Below are positions 43,255 to 52,181 of a DNA stretch of 64,000 nt, one piece after another. The first letter of the stretch is position 1, and each line of letters begins with the position of its first letter. The position numbers and the translations under genes are program-made. The notes beneath the pieces are model-generated. The model had not been told where the DNA came from. It worked only from the letters and a program-made list of their open reading frames with translations, and did not search any database. The stretch is from an uncultured Flavobacterium sp. Lineage in GTDB: Bacteria; Bacteroidota; Bacteroidia; Flavobacteriales; Flavobacteriaceae. The stretch covers positions 8,958 through 72,957 of the forward strand of contig NZ_CALTYA010000016.1 in NCBI RefSeq assembly GCF_943913405.1, in the 5' to 3' direction.

Positions 43255-44250
43255 ATGAAGAAGATAGCAGTCGTAATTTTAAACTGGAATGGCCGAAAGC
43301 TGCTCGAAGAATTTCTTCCTTCCATAGTTAGATTTTCTACAGAAGCCACGATTTATGTTGCAGACAATGCTTCTTCAGATGATTCGGTTGCTTTTATAAA
43401 AAATACATATCCGACAGTAAAAATCATCCAGAATACTGATAATTTCGGTTTTGCGAAAGGCTATAATCAAGCTTTGCGTTTTGTAGAAGAAGACTATTAC
43501 GCTTTAGTCAATTCTGATATAGAAGTTACCGAAAACTGGCTTTCTCCAATAGTGGAATTGTTTGAAAATGAACCGAAAACTTCTATAATCCAGTCAAAAA
43601 TTTTAGATTACAAAAACAAAGAAATGTTTGAATATGCTGGCGCTGCTGGAGGATTTATCGACAAATATGGCTTTCCGTTTTGCCGTGGCAGAATTTTCCA
43701 ATCTATTGAAAAAGATTTGGGCCAATATGATGATATTTATGATATTTTCTGGGCCTCCGGAGCTTGTTTTTTTATCCGAAAGGAAGTTTATAGACAATTA
43801 AACGGCTTTGACGAAGATTTTTTTGCCCACCAAGAAGAAATTGATTTGTGCTGGAGAGCTTTCAACCAAAATTATAAAGTGAAATATTGTGGATTTTCTA
43901 CAGTTTACCACGTTGGCGGTGCGACTTTAAACGAATCAAATCCGCATAAGACTTTTCTCAATTTTAGAAACTCTTTATGGATGATGACGAAGAATCTTCC
44001 GAAGAAAAAACTGTTCCCAATTCTCTTTTCAAGGCTTACTTTAGACGGCTGGGCTGGAATTCACTTTCTTTTTCAAGGAAAGCCCAAACATCTTTGGTCA
44101 ATTTTAAAGTCACATTTTTATTTTTATTTATTTTTATTTAAGAACCTAAACAAAAGGAAGTCAAATAAATACGATAAATATTACAAAATTAACAGTATAG
44201 TTTATTACCATTTCTGGAAAAAGGGCAAGGTATTTGAAAACAAATTTTAA
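43255..44250 (+). CDS. Family 2 glycosyltransferase
   Basis: A 331-residue GT-A fold enzyme. The nucleotide-binding start (AVVILNWNGRKLLEEFLPS), the DNASSDDSV loop, the metal-binding Asp in LVNSDIEV and the acceptor-site WASGACFFIRKEVYRQLNGFDEDFF region are present (the last is characteristic of rhamnosyltransferase-like GT2 proteins; about 27 residues, split in two parts around the Arg). The C-terminal 80 residues are basic, aromatic-rich and may touch the membrane. It probably acts in cell-surface polysaccharide or lipid glycosylation. It follows the HsdR-N gene by 51 bases on the same strand. Confidence 0.9.
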   Translation: MKKIAVVILNWNGRKLLEEFLPSIVRFSTEATIYVADNASSDDSVAFIKNTYPTVKIIQNTDNFGFAKGYNQALRFVEEDYYALVNSDIEVTENWLSPIVELFENEPKTSIIQSKILDYKNKEMFEYAGAAGGFIDKYGFPFCRGRIFQSIEKDLGQYDDIYDIFWASGACFFIRKEVYRQLNGFDEDFFAHQEEIDLCWRAFNQNYKVKYCGFSTVYHVGGATLNESNPHKTFLNFRNSLWMMTKNLPKKKLFPILFSRLTLDGWAGIHFLFQGKPKHLWSILKSHFYFYLFLFKNLNKRKSNKYDKYYKINSIVYYHFWKKGKVFENKF

Positions 44251-44326
44251 CAATAGTTTATATTTGATTACGTTATAAACTTTTTATTAATCCTTAAATT
44301 TGTTAAAATCTTAAAATTCACAACCT

Positions 44327-45163
44327 ATGAAAAAAGTAATTTTTATACTTTCGATCGCAGCCCTTACACTTACTTCGTGTGGCTCTAAGAAGAAAATTGC
44401 AGAACTTGAAGCAAAAAACAAAGAGACGCAAGATCTTTTGAATACTGCAACAGTTAAGCTTAATACTTGTCTTACTGAAAGAGAAGCGCTAGCAAATCAG
44501 CTTGATTTCTTGAAAAAGAACAATTCTGATTTGATCAACAATATGGGAAATCTTACCACGCTTTCCTCAAAAGGTGCTGAAAATCTAGAAAAATCTCTTG
44601 AAAGCTTGAAAGAGAAAGATTTAAAAATTACAAGATTGCAAGATGCCTTGACGAAAAAAGATTCTGTGACTTTGGCAATCGTTACAAGTTTGAAAAGCTC
44701 AGTTGGAATCAGCGATCCAGACATCCAAATCAACGTGGAAAAAGGAGTTGTTTTTATCTCAATTGCTGATAAATTGCTTTTCAAAAGCGGTAGCTACGTA
44801 GTAAGCGATAAAGCGAAAGAAGTTTTGGCTAAAGTAGCTAAAGTAGTAAATTCTAAACCAGATTTCGAATGTATGGTTGAAGGTCACACAGATAATGTTC
44901 CTTACAAATCAAACGGAATTTTGCTTGACAACTGGGATTTGAGTGTGAAACGTTCTACTTCAATCATCAGAGTATTGCAAGAATTAAACGTGAATCCAAA
45001 ACAATTGATCGCAGCGGGTAGAGCAGATTATATTCCATTAGTAGATAATAATTCAGCTGAAAACAGAGCAATAAACAGAAGAACAAGAATTGTTGTACTT
45101 CCAAAAATTGATCAGTTCTATGATATGATTGAAAAAGAAATGAAAAGCTTGTCTAAAAAATAG
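44327..45163 (+). CDS. OmpA-family peptidoglycan-binding lipoprotein
   Basis: A 278-residue lipoprotein. The lipobox TLTSCGSKKK puts Cys18 as the lipidated residue. A coiled coil (about 22-110) follows, and then the C-terminal OmpA domain (about 145-265) with GHTDNVPYKSN and SVKRSTSIIRVL, the Asp and Arg contacts for diaminopimelate. It tethers the outer membrane to the cell wall. A TAAATTTG -7 match lies at 44295-44302. It is monocistronic, with a strong terminator. Confidence 0.92.
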   Translation: MKKVIFILSIAALTLTSCGSKKKIAELEAKNKETQDLLNTATVKLNTCLTEREALANQLDFLKKNNSDLINNMGNLTTLSSKGAENLEKSLESLKEKDLKITRLQDALTKKDSVTLAIVTSLKSSVGISDPDIQINVEKGVVFISIADKLLFKSGSYVVSDKAKEVLAKVAKVVNSKPDFECMVEGHTDNVPYKSNGILLDNWDLSVKRSTSIIRVLQELNVNPKQLIAAGRADYIPLVDNNSAENRAINRRTRIVVLPKIDQFYDMIEKEMKSLSKK

Positions 45164-45179
45164 TCAGACTTTTATAAAA

Positions 45180-45214
45180 CAAAAAAGCATCCGTTTTAGC
45201 GGATGCTTTTTTTT
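45180..45214. terminator. Bidirectional terminator
   Basis: Stem AAGCATCCG/CGGATGCTT around a short loop, with A and T runs. It is shared by the OmpA-like lipoprotein gene and the threonylcarbamoyl-AMP synthase gene. Confidence 0.9.
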
Positions 45215-45225
45215 ATGCTTAATAT

Positions 45226-45849
45226 TTAGTTTAAAATATCAATACTTCCTTTTCCTTCCCTTACCACGACTGGTTCTCCTTCTGATAAATCAATAATTGT
45301 TGAAGCTTGATTGTCTCCATAACCGCCATCAATTACCACATCGACTAAGTTTTGCCACTTCTCAAAAATCAATTCAGGATCGGTTGTGTATTCAATCACG
45401 TCATCCTCATCGTGAATCGAAGTTGAAACAATCGGATTTCCAAGTTGCCTAACAATTTCTAAGGCAATTGAATTATCTGGAACACGAATTCCTACTGTAG
45501 TTTTCTTCTTGAATTCCTTCGGAAGGTTATTGTTTCCTGGCAAAATAAAAGTATAAGGTCCTGGCAAAGCTTTTTTCAATAACTTAAATGTTGAAGTATC
45601 GATTTGCTTTACGTAGTCAGAAATATTGCTCAAATCATGACATACGAAAGAGAAATTTGCTTTATCTAATTTGATTCCCTTGATTTTTGCAATGCGTTCC
45701 AGCGCTTTTGTATTCGTAATATCGCAACCTAAGCCATAAACGGTGTCTGTTGGATAAATCACCAAACCGCCATCCTTTAAAACCTTAACCACTTTCGCTA
45801 TTTCTTTTTCGTTCGGATTCTGCGGATATATTTTAATAAACTGTGCCAT
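45226..45849 (-). CDS. L-threonylcarbamoyladenylate synthase (Sua5/YciO/YrdC family)
   Basis: A 207-residue protein with the YrdC fold. Motifs are PTDTVYGLGCDI near residue 34, the KxR-like IKGIKLDKANFSF segment, PGPYTFIL, and VGIRVPDN. The family makes threonylcarbamoyl-AMP for the t6A37 modification of tRNAs reading ANN codons. The protein lacks the extra Sua5 domain. YciO-type paralogues have a similar length, so TsaC activity is likely but not certain. Confidence 0.88.
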   Translation of the reverse strand: MAQFIKIYPQNPNEKEIAKVVKVLKDGGLVIYPTDTVYGLGCDITNTKALERIAKIKGIKLDKANFSFVCHDLSNISDYVKQIDTSTFKLLKKALPGPYTFILPGNNNLPKEFKKKTTVGIRVPDNSIALEIVRQLGNPIVSTSIHDEDDVIEYTTDPELIFEKWQNLVDVVIDGGYGDNQASTIIDLSEGEPVVVREGKGSIDILN

Positions 45850-45900
45850 AAATTTTTAGTTGTATTTTACTAAAGTTACAACTTTTTACTGAAAAATCAA

Positions 45901-48234
45901 TTATGATAAAATGTCTAACCTAGCAAAGCGGAGCAATAGCTTTTTAATACCGCCCACTTCAAATTTAATTTCTGCTTTTTTGTCAGCTCCTACTCCTTCA
46001 ATATTCAAAACTTCGCCTTTCCCAAAACGTTCGTGCATCACGATATTCCCAGCATTTAATTTGCTGTCTGGAAGATTTGAAGAACTCACAGAAGGTCCGT
46101 TTGAAGAAACTGGTTTCAATCTTCGAACACTTGTATTTGACTCAGAATCTTCGCCATATTTCTTTGGAGGAGTTCCGGCTTGTGGTTTGTTTAGCCTCAA
46201 TTTTGACTTGTCAATATCGCCAAAAACGTCAATATCAATCATTGGTTTGTAGCGATAATTACCTTCATTAGGGGTCAGATATTCTAAATATTCTCCTGTA
46301 ATTTCATCAATAAAACGTGACGGTTCTGAATCTGTCAGTTTTCCCCAGCGGTAACGAGATTGGGCATAAGTTAAGTAAGCCTGATGTTCAGCTCTTGTCA
46401 AAGCCACATAAAACAGACGTCTTTCTTCTTCCAATTCGCTTCTCGTGCTCATACTCATCGCACTCGGAAACAAATCTTCCTCCATTCCCACGACAAAAAC
46501 ATAAGGAAATTCAAGACCTTTTGCCAAGTGAATTGTCATCAAAGCCACACGGTCGTCATCGCCTGTATCTTTATCTAAATCGGTTGCCAAAGCCACGTCT
46601 TCCATAAATTCAGAAAGCGCGCCTCTTGCACCGTCAATTTCTCGCTGACCTTCGATAAAATCTTTTATACCGTTTAATAATTCTTCAATATTTTCAAGCT
46701 TTGCAATTCCTTCCGGAGTTCCATCTTTCTTCATTTCTTGAATCAAGCCGGTTTTTTTGGTCACGTGTTCTGACAAATAAAACGCATCTTGATTTTGGTC
46801 AATTACTTGAAAACTTTTGATCATCGTCACAAAATCTGAGATTCTGCCACGAGTTCCGGCATTTAACTTCAAGTCGATTTTATCAATATGTTCCATCACT
46901 TCAAAAATCGAGCGCTTGTAATGATTCGCCGCAATGGTCAGTTTTTCAACCGTAGTATCGCCAATTCCCCTTGCCGGATAATTGATCACGCGAATCAGAG
47001 CTTCTTCATCTTTTGGATTGACAACCAATCGCAAATAGGCCAAAACGTCCTTGATTTCTTTTCTTTGGTAGAAAGACAAACCGCCATAAATTCTGTATGG
47101 AATGTCGCGTTTACGCAAAGCGTCTTCCATCGCACGAGATTGCGCGTTGGTTCTATAAAGGATAGCAAAATTTCCGTTCATCATTTGAAGCTGCATCTTT
47201 TTTTCAAAGATTTCGCTGGCTACAAAACGTCCTTCTTCTCCATCAGTCAAACTTCGGTGAACTTTAATTTTTGGCCCGTCGTCATTTGCCGTCCAAACAA
47301 TCTTGTCTAATTTGGTTTTATTTTTATCAATAATGGAGTTCGCCGCTTCCACGATATTTTTGGAAGAACGGTAATTTTGTTCCAATCTATAGGTCTGAAC
47401 TCCAGCGTAATCTTTCTGGAAATTCAAGATATTGTTGATATTCGCACCACGGAAAGCATAAATACTCTGCGCATCATCGCCAACCACGCAAATATTTTGG
47501 AATTTATCAGATAAAGCTCTAACAATCAAATACTGTGAGTGGTTTGTATCTTGGTACTCATCAACCAAAATATACCTGAAACGATTTTGGTATTTTGCCA
47601 AGACATCTGGAAAAAGATTCAATAATTCGTTGGTTTTCAACAGCAAATCATCAAAATCCATGGCTCCGGCTTTGAAACATCTTTCTACATAAGCTTGATA
47701 GATTTCTCCCAATCGAGGTTTTTTTGACATCGCATCTTGTTCCTGCAATTCCGGATTGTTAAAATAAGCTTTAACTGTAATCAGGCTATTTTTATAGGAA
47801 GAAATTCTACCTAAAATCTGCTTTGGCTTATAAACATCTCTGTCCAATTGCATTTCTTTGATAATGGAACTGATCAATCGCACAGAATCTTGCGAATCAT
47901 AAATAGAAAAATTCGAAGGATATCCTAATTTATCAGCCTCAGAACGTAGAATTCTTGCAAAAACCGAGTGAAAAGTTCCCATCCAGAGGTTTTTGGCTTC
48001 GGAAGTTCCGACGATGTCAGAAATACGCTTTTTCATCTCACGAGCGGCTTTATTCGTGAAAGTCAGCGACAAGATGTTGAACGCGTCAACACCTTGGCTC
48101 ATCAAGTAAGCGATTCTGATGGTCAGTACTCTTGTTTTTCCAGAACCTGCTCCTGCGATGATAATCATCGGGCCGTCTTTTTGAAGAACTGGCGCCTGCT
48201 GGGCATCGTTTAACTGGCTAATATATTGCTGCAT
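45901..48234 (-). CDS. ATP-dependent DNA helicase, UvrD/PcrA family
   Basis: A 777-residue superfamily 1 helicase with all motifs: AGAGSGKTRVL (I), FTNKAAREM (Ia), DEYQDTN (II), GDDAQSIYAFRGA (III), YRLEQNYRSS (IV), MTIHLAKGLEFPYVF (V) and FYVALTRAEH (VI). The C-terminal 130 residues hold the PcrA-type tail ending in a Tudor-like NIVMHERFGKGEVLNIEG segment, which binds RNA polymerase in PcrA. It acts in mismatch and nucleotide excision repair and in clearing blocked replication forks. The ATG at 48234 (MQQYISQLNDAQ) was chosen over one eight codons upstream. A -7 match TATTTTTG lies at 48256-48263 on the minus strand. Confidence 0.94.
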   Translation of the reverse strand: MQQYISQLNDAQQAPVLQKDGPMIIIAGAGSGKTRVLTIRIAYLMSQGVDAFNILSLTFTNKAAREMKKRISDIVGTSEAKNLWMGTFHSVFARILRSEADKLGYPSNFSIYDSQDSVRLISSIIKEMQLDRDVYKPKQILGRISSYKNSLITVKAYFNNPELQEQDAMSKKPRLGEIYQAYVERCFKAGAMDFDDLLLKTNELLNLFPDVLAKYQNRFRYILVDEYQDTNHSQYLIVRALSDKFQNICVVGDDAQSIYAFRGANINNILNFQKDYAGVQTYRLEQNYRSSKNIVEAANSIIDKNKTKLDKIVWTANDDGPKIKVHRSLTDGEEGRFVASEIFEKKMQLQMMNGNFAILYRTNAQSRAMEDALRKRDIPYRIYGGLSFYQRKEIKDVLAYLRLVVNPKDEEALIRVINYPARGIGDTTVEKLTIAANHYKRSIFEVMEHIDKIDLKLNAGTRGRISDFVTMIKSFQVIDQNQDAFYLSEHVTKKTGLIQEMKKDGTPEGIAKLENIEELLNGIKDFIEGQREIDGARGALSEFMEDVALATDLDKDTGDDDRVALMTIHLAKGLEFPYVFVVGMEEDLFPSAMSMSTRSELEEERRLFYVALTRAEHQAYLTYAQSRYRWGKLTDSEPSRFIDEITGEYLEYLTPNEGNYRYKPMIDIDVFGDIDKSKLRLNKPQAGTPPKKYGEDSESNTSVRRLKPVSSNGPSVSSSNLPDSKLNAGNIVMHERFGKGEVLNIEGVGADKKAEIKFEVGGIKKLLLRFARLDILS

Positions 48235-48419
48235 TTCTTTTTCTTTTTTCAGTTGCAAAAATAAGACAATTAGATGATTGGATAATTAGATAATCAGCGA
48301 AATTTTGGAATGCAGATTTTTATAGATTTCTATATTTTTTTTAGCTTTAATATGTTCAGACAAACTACTTCGGCAAAGATTGGTCCAGAAGTCAACAAAA
48401 ATACCTAGAGTTTCTTAAA
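48235..48419. other. Intergenic stretch between the helicase gene and the RNA element
   Basis: Part of a 357-base gap between divergent genes. It holds the helicase leader and its -7 box. TTG (48380-48382) is followed after 19 bases by TACCTAGA (48402-48409), a partial promoter match placed ten bases before the RNA element. No gene was seen. Confidence 0.45.
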
Positions 48420-48505
48420 TAGCCCCGATGATGCCATTGTCTGAGCTCTTGTGCATGCCTTAAAAGCAGGCACAAAGCGAGTGGCTTCAGCGGGAAAATG
48501 GCTGG
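48420..48505 (+). ncRNA. Flavo-1-like structured RNA element, copy A
   Basis: It starts TAGCCCCGATG and ends CAGCGGGAAAATGGCTGG. Helices: CCCG (48424-48427) with CGGG (48491-48494); GATGCCA (48430-48436) with TGGCTTC (48482-48488), 6 of 7 paired; and TTGTGC (48449-48454) with GCACAA (48470-48475). Conserved unpaired parts shared with the element at 17158-17242 include GAGCTCTT and AAAGCGAG. The downstream gene has its own promoter at 48540-48568, so the element is probably a separate transcript and not that gene's leader. Rfam Flavo-1 is the likely family (from memory). Confidence 0.65.
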
Positions 48506-48539
48506 CAAAAATTCTTGTTGTTTCGCTTAAAATAAAAAA

Positions 48540-48568
48540 TTGGAATTTGAATCTATTGTTTATTTTTG
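48540..48568 (+). promoter_or_regulatory. Putative promoter of the downstream membrane protein gene
   Basis: TTG (48540-48542), 18 bases, then TATTTTTG (48561-48568), with the ATG at 48592. It lies downstream of the RNA element. Confidence 0.55.
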
Positions 48569-48591
48569 TGTTCTTAAAAATTGGAAAAACT

Positions 48592-49113
48592 ATGGAAACT
48601 ACGAAAATAATTGAACTTTTAAGCTATACGCTTCCGGCTTTGATCACTGGCGGTGTTGCTTATTATTTTTTCAGCCTGCATACTAAAAATGAGGAAGGAA
48701 GACGCCGTTATTTAATTCAAAAAGAAGCGCAAAAAAGTGCTTTGCCTTTGCGTTTGCAGGCTTATGAAAGAATGGCTTTGTTTTTAGAAAGGATAAATCC
48801 GGCGAATCTTTTGATTCGAATTTCTCCGAATTCAAGCGATAAGATTGATTATCAAAACTTGGTTATTGCGCACATCGAGCAAGAATATGAGCATAATTTG
48901 ACGCAGCAGATTTATATTTCAGATGAATGCTGGACGGTTATTACGACAGCAAAAAATACGACGATTCAAATGATTCGAAAGACAGCTTTAAGCACTGAAA
49001 TTGAAAATGCAAATAAGTTGCGCGAAGCAGTTTTGAATGAACTTTTAGAGAAGCAATCGCCGAGCAATAACGCTTTGGCGTATGTCAAGAACGAAGTTGG
49101 AGAACTTTGGTAA
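48592..49113 (+). CDS. Membrane-anchored hypothetical protein
   Basis: A 173-residue protein with one N-terminal membrane helix (about residues 8-28, YTLPALITGGVAYYFFSL). A charged cytoplasmic part follows, starting HTKNEEGRRRYLIQKEAQK, with helical segments (LPLRLQAYERMALFLERI). It looks like a conserved flavobacterial family of unknown function. The ATG at 48592 (METTKIIELL) was used; the longer frame back to 48451 would run through the RNA element. Its promoter is just upstream, with a terminator after it. Confidence 0.8.
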   Translation: METTKIIELLSYTLPALITGGVAYYFFSLHTKNEEGRRRYLIQKEAQKSALPLRLQAYERMALFLERINPANLLIRISPNSSDKIDYQNLVIAHIEQEYEHNLTQQIYISDECWTVITTAKNTTIQMIRKTALSTEIENANKLREAVLNELLEKQSPSNNALAYVKNEVGELW

Positions 49114-49119
49114 ATAAAT

Positions 49120-49151
49120 AAAAAGCCTTCCAAATTCGGAAGGCTTTTTTT
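49120..49151. terminator. Bidirectional terminator
   Basis: Stem AAGCCTTCC/GGAAGGCTT around aaattc, with A and T runs. It overlaps the stop codon region of the patatin gene on the other strand. Confidence 0.9.
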
Positions 49152-50046
49152 ATATCTGGCTCATGCTTTCACTTTTATTTTTAGCATATTCATAGCCTTG
49201 TTTCCACCAATCAAGCATTATTTTTTTATTAAAAACTAATGGATTGTCAGTAAGTTTTGTAGGCGTGTAATAAAAATTCAGCTTTACATTATTACTTGCT
49301 GCGGCTAATCTTCCGATGATAATATCTTTCTTTTCTACTTGGTCAATAATGGTTCCGAATAAGTCGATTGTTAGTGAAAACGGGTTCTTTCCAACTATTT
49401 TTTCACCTACATTATGCTCCGTTTCTAAAACAATTACGTCAATTTCTGTAGCGCCTCGATCAATGGCTTCGTGAATCGGAACTACGTTTGAAATCCCGCC
49501 GTCAGCATATTCAAATCCGTCTTTTTTGACCAGACTCATGAACGGAATATAATTGCAGGAAATCCAAATCCAGTCGCAAAAATCTTCATAACAGCACTCT
49601 AAAATTGATTTATATTCGACACAATTTTTAGTAATATTTGTCACCGTTACAATAATATCTTTAGATGATTTTTGAAGCTCAAGAAATTCTTCTTTAGAGA
49701 AATTATCAGTTATGTATTTTTTCAAACTCTTGCTTTCGCCAAAAGTCCGCTTGCCTTTAATGAACTGTTTTACCACATTAAAGTGATTGACAGTTATGAT
49801 TTCCTGATTTTCTTTATGCTTGATTATAAACGGATTGACACTGAAAATTTTGTCCATGTCAACATTTGTGTAGAGCTCAAAAATCTTGTTTCCTTTGTCT
49901 AAGGCAAGATGTGGAATGAGCAAGCTTCCTGTGGACGAACCTAAATATAATTGGTATTTTATATTTTTTTCTTTGATCAAATATTGGGCAACACCGCCAG
50001 CAAAAGCACCCTTGCTTCCACCGCCTGAAATGACTAGTGCACGCAT
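49150..50046 (-). CDS. Patatin-like phospholipase
   Basis: A 298-residue protein with the patatin set: the oxyanion loop GGGSKGAFAGG near residue 8, the nucleophile elbow GSSTG (Ser about 38, G-x-S-x-G) and the dyad Asp in YADGGISNVVP. These are RssA/NTE-like bacterial phospholipases acting on membrane lipids. There is no signal peptide, so it is cytoplasmic. It lies 62 bases downstream of the long M1 peptidase gene on the same strand. Confidence 0.9.
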   Translation of the reverse strand: MRALVISGGGSKGAFAGGVAQYLIKEKNIKYQLYLGSSTGSLLIPHLALDKGNKIFELYTNVDMDKIFSVNPFIIKHKENQEIITVNHFNVVKQFIKGKRTFGESKSLKKYITDNFSKEEFLELQKSSKDIIVTVTNITKNCVEYKSILECCYEDFCDWIWISCNYIPFMSLVKKDGFEYADGGISNVVPIHEAIDRGATEIDVIVLETEHNVGEKIVGKNPFSLTIDLFGTIIDQVEKKDIIIGRLAAASNNVKLNFYYTPTKLTDNPLVFNKKIMLDWWKQGYEYAKNKSESMSQI

Positions 50047-50108
50047 AATTTTTTAGTAATTTGGTTAAAAATAAGCTGTATTTTTTAAATATAATTATTT
50101 TTAACAGT

Positions 50109-52175
50109 CTATTCTAATAATCGTTTCAGTTGTGCTTTTTCATTTTCTGGAAGCGTTGGCAATAATTCTGAATAGAAATTTTTGAACTTTTCTTTTTTAA
50201 TCAGTTCCCGAATTTTGTCTCTTGCAAATTTAGAAAATTGCCATTTGTGACTTGTCAACGGATTCACAAGTGCTTGTAAAACATTGGTATCAGTAGGTTT
50301 TATAAACAAAAGATTCGTAATTGAATTTTGACGAACATTGCTTTCAAATTTTGGAGTTGTATAATTTAAAAGCTCGTCATAAAAATTTATTTTGTTTTCC
50401 ACTTCATAATCCTTGCTCATCAAAGCCATTGTCAGCCAAAGAATTCGCAGGTTTTTATCGTTCATCCCAATCCAATTTTTGGACTTGCCAAGGTATTTAT
50501 GCTGTTCTTTTGGAAATTGCGACCAAAGCACATTTAAGGCAATTTCTTTTGTAACATAAGAATTATCATCTAAAAACGTTTCAAATTCAGGCTTAAATTC
50601 TTCTGGAAATTTATTGATTGTTTTCGCGACTGCTTGCCTTACTTTCAAATCTTTTGAAGCCATCGCTAATCTCAAAAGCGCTTCCTTCTCTTTAAACTCT
50701 AAAGGCTGTAATTGAAATACAACTTCTTCTTTTAAAGGATAAAACTCCTCTGAATTTAAGATTTTTTCAAAAGTTTTCTGCTTTTCTGCCAAAGGTTTTT
50801 CTGCCAAAGGAAGAAGTTCTAGATAACTTTTTATGAATTTATTTTTCTGCAATAACTTCAAAGCTTCATTTACTTCAAAGCCCGATTTTTCTAACCAGAT
50901 TTTTTGGAATTTCTTCGTGTCAAACTTAGAAACCTTATTGATTTCTTTCAAAAAATCATCCGTTTCTACATTTTTAAAGGAATATTTTTCTAAATACGAT
51001 TTTACCGCTTTCTGGAAATTTTTCTCGCCTACGTTTTCACGTAAAACATGCAAAGCCCAAGCTCCTTTTTCGTAGAAAGTGAGCGAGCTTGCATTTGGAT
51101 TCAACAGCGGAATGGTGTCTGTTTTTGAAGCTTGCTGTAATTTTTCTGCGATTTCATACATTTTCCAATTAAAATAATCATCGCCGAAAAGTTCTTTTTC
51201 AGCCAGCAAAGCATAATAGGTCGCAAAACCTTCCTGAAGCCAATGATCTTTGCCTGATTTTGCCGTAATCAAATCGCCGAACCACTGGTGAGCCAATTCG
51301 TGCGCATTTACATTGATATAATTGCGGTCGTTGAAACCAATTTCATCCACAACATAATCTTCTGAAAAAATCGTGGAAGTCGTGTTTTCCATTCCTCCAT
51401 ATAAAAAATCTTTGACCGGAATCTGGCGGTAAATTTCCCAAGGATAACTCACTCCGATTTCTTTTTCCATAAAATCAAAAATTTGCTTGCTGTATTTATA
51501 AGTAGTCTCAAATTTAGAAGCTTCTTCCACAGAAAGATAAAATTCTAAGGGAATTTCGGAAGATGAAGTCTCCGTTTTCTTTTCAAATTTTCCAATAGCC
51601 AGCATTGCGAGATACGAACTCATCGGTCTTTCCATGGTATAATTCCACGTTTTTATATTTCCAGAAATTGCAGAATTCTTTAATTTTCCATTGGAAATTG
51701 CTGTGAAATTTTTATCGTAATTTACTGAAATACTGAAAATTACTTTCTCATTCACATCATCGAAACTCGGCAACCAATGGCTTGTATATTTTCCTTGCCC
51801 TTGTGTCCAGATTTGCAAACCATCGCCTTCTCCGAAAAAATACAAAGTCTGTTTTGGTTTTGCTTTATATTTAAAAGTAAGCGTATTATTTCCTTTTTGG
51901 AATCCTTGGAACAATTTTAATTCTGTTGGAGAATTTTTAAAGGGAACTGATTTATTGTTAATTTGAACTTCTGAAAAATCGATATTTTTCGCATCAATTC
52001 TGATGGTGTCAATGTTTGACAAAACTTCAAATTCATAAGAAACTTGGCCTGAAATTGTTTTTTGAACAGCATCCAAATCAAGATTAGCATGTAAGCTTTT
52101 AAAATCTACTTTTGCAGTTTGTTGCGAAAAAACAAAAAACGGACAAAGAAGAAAAAGGAAATTCATCTGTTTCAT
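50109..52175 (-). CDS. Secreted M1 family aminopeptidase-like metallopeptidase
   Basis: A 688-residue peptidase with a signal peptide (MKQMNFLFLLCPFFVFSQQ). The zinc site is His292-Glu293-x-x-His296 with Glu315 in HWLQEGF; the exopeptidase motif is YGGMENTTS. It differs from the shorter M1 at 5974-7593 by a C-terminal helical repeat region (about 430-688, HEAT/ARM-like: VRQAVAKTINKFPEEF). It probably cleaves N-terminal residues from peptides in the periplasm. It is separated from the DUF1697 gene by six bases and is likely co-transcribed with it. Confidence 0.93.
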   Translation of the reverse strand: MKQMNFLFLLCPFFVFSQQTAKVDFKSLHANLDLDAVQKTISGQVSYEFEVLSNIDTIRIDAKNIDFSEVQINNKSVPFKNSPTELKLFQGFQKGNNTLTFKYKAKPKQTLYFFGEGDGLQIWTQGQGKYTSHWLPSFDDVNEKVIFSISVNYDKNFTAISNGKLKNSAISGNIKTWNYTMERPMSSYLAMLAIGKFEKKTETSSSEIPLEFYLSVEEASKFETTYKYSKQIFDFMEKEIGVSYPWEIYRQIPVKDFLYGGMENTTSTIFSEDYVVDEIGFNDRNYINVNAHELAHQWFGDLITAKSGKDHWLQEGFATYYALLAEKELFGDDYFNWKMYEIAEKLQQASKTDTIPLLNPNASSLTFYEKGAWALHVLRENVGEKNFQKAVKSYLEKYSFKNVETDDFLKEINKVSKFDTKKFQKIWLEKSGFEVNEALKLLQKNKFIKSYLELLPLAEKPLAEKQKTFEKILNSEEFYPLKEEVVFQLQPLEFKEKEALLRLAMASKDLKVRQAVAKTINKFPEEFKPEFETFLDDNSYVTKEIALNVLWSQFPKEQHKYLGKSKNWIGMNDKNLRILWLTMALMSKDYEVENKINFYDELLNYTTPKFESNVRQNSITNLLFIKPTDTNVLQALVNPLTSHKWQFSKFARDKIRELIKKEKFKNFYSELLPTLPENEKAQLKRLLE

Positions 52176-52181
52176 ATCGGC

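Noticed and set aside
46888..47310. Plus-strand open frame of 140 codons
   Set aside because: Shadow of the PcrA/UvrD helicase gene; no family features.
48451..48591. 47-codon N-terminal extension of the membrane protein gene
   Set aside because: It runs through the RNA element and the promoter; the membrane helix starts properly at the ATG at 48592.
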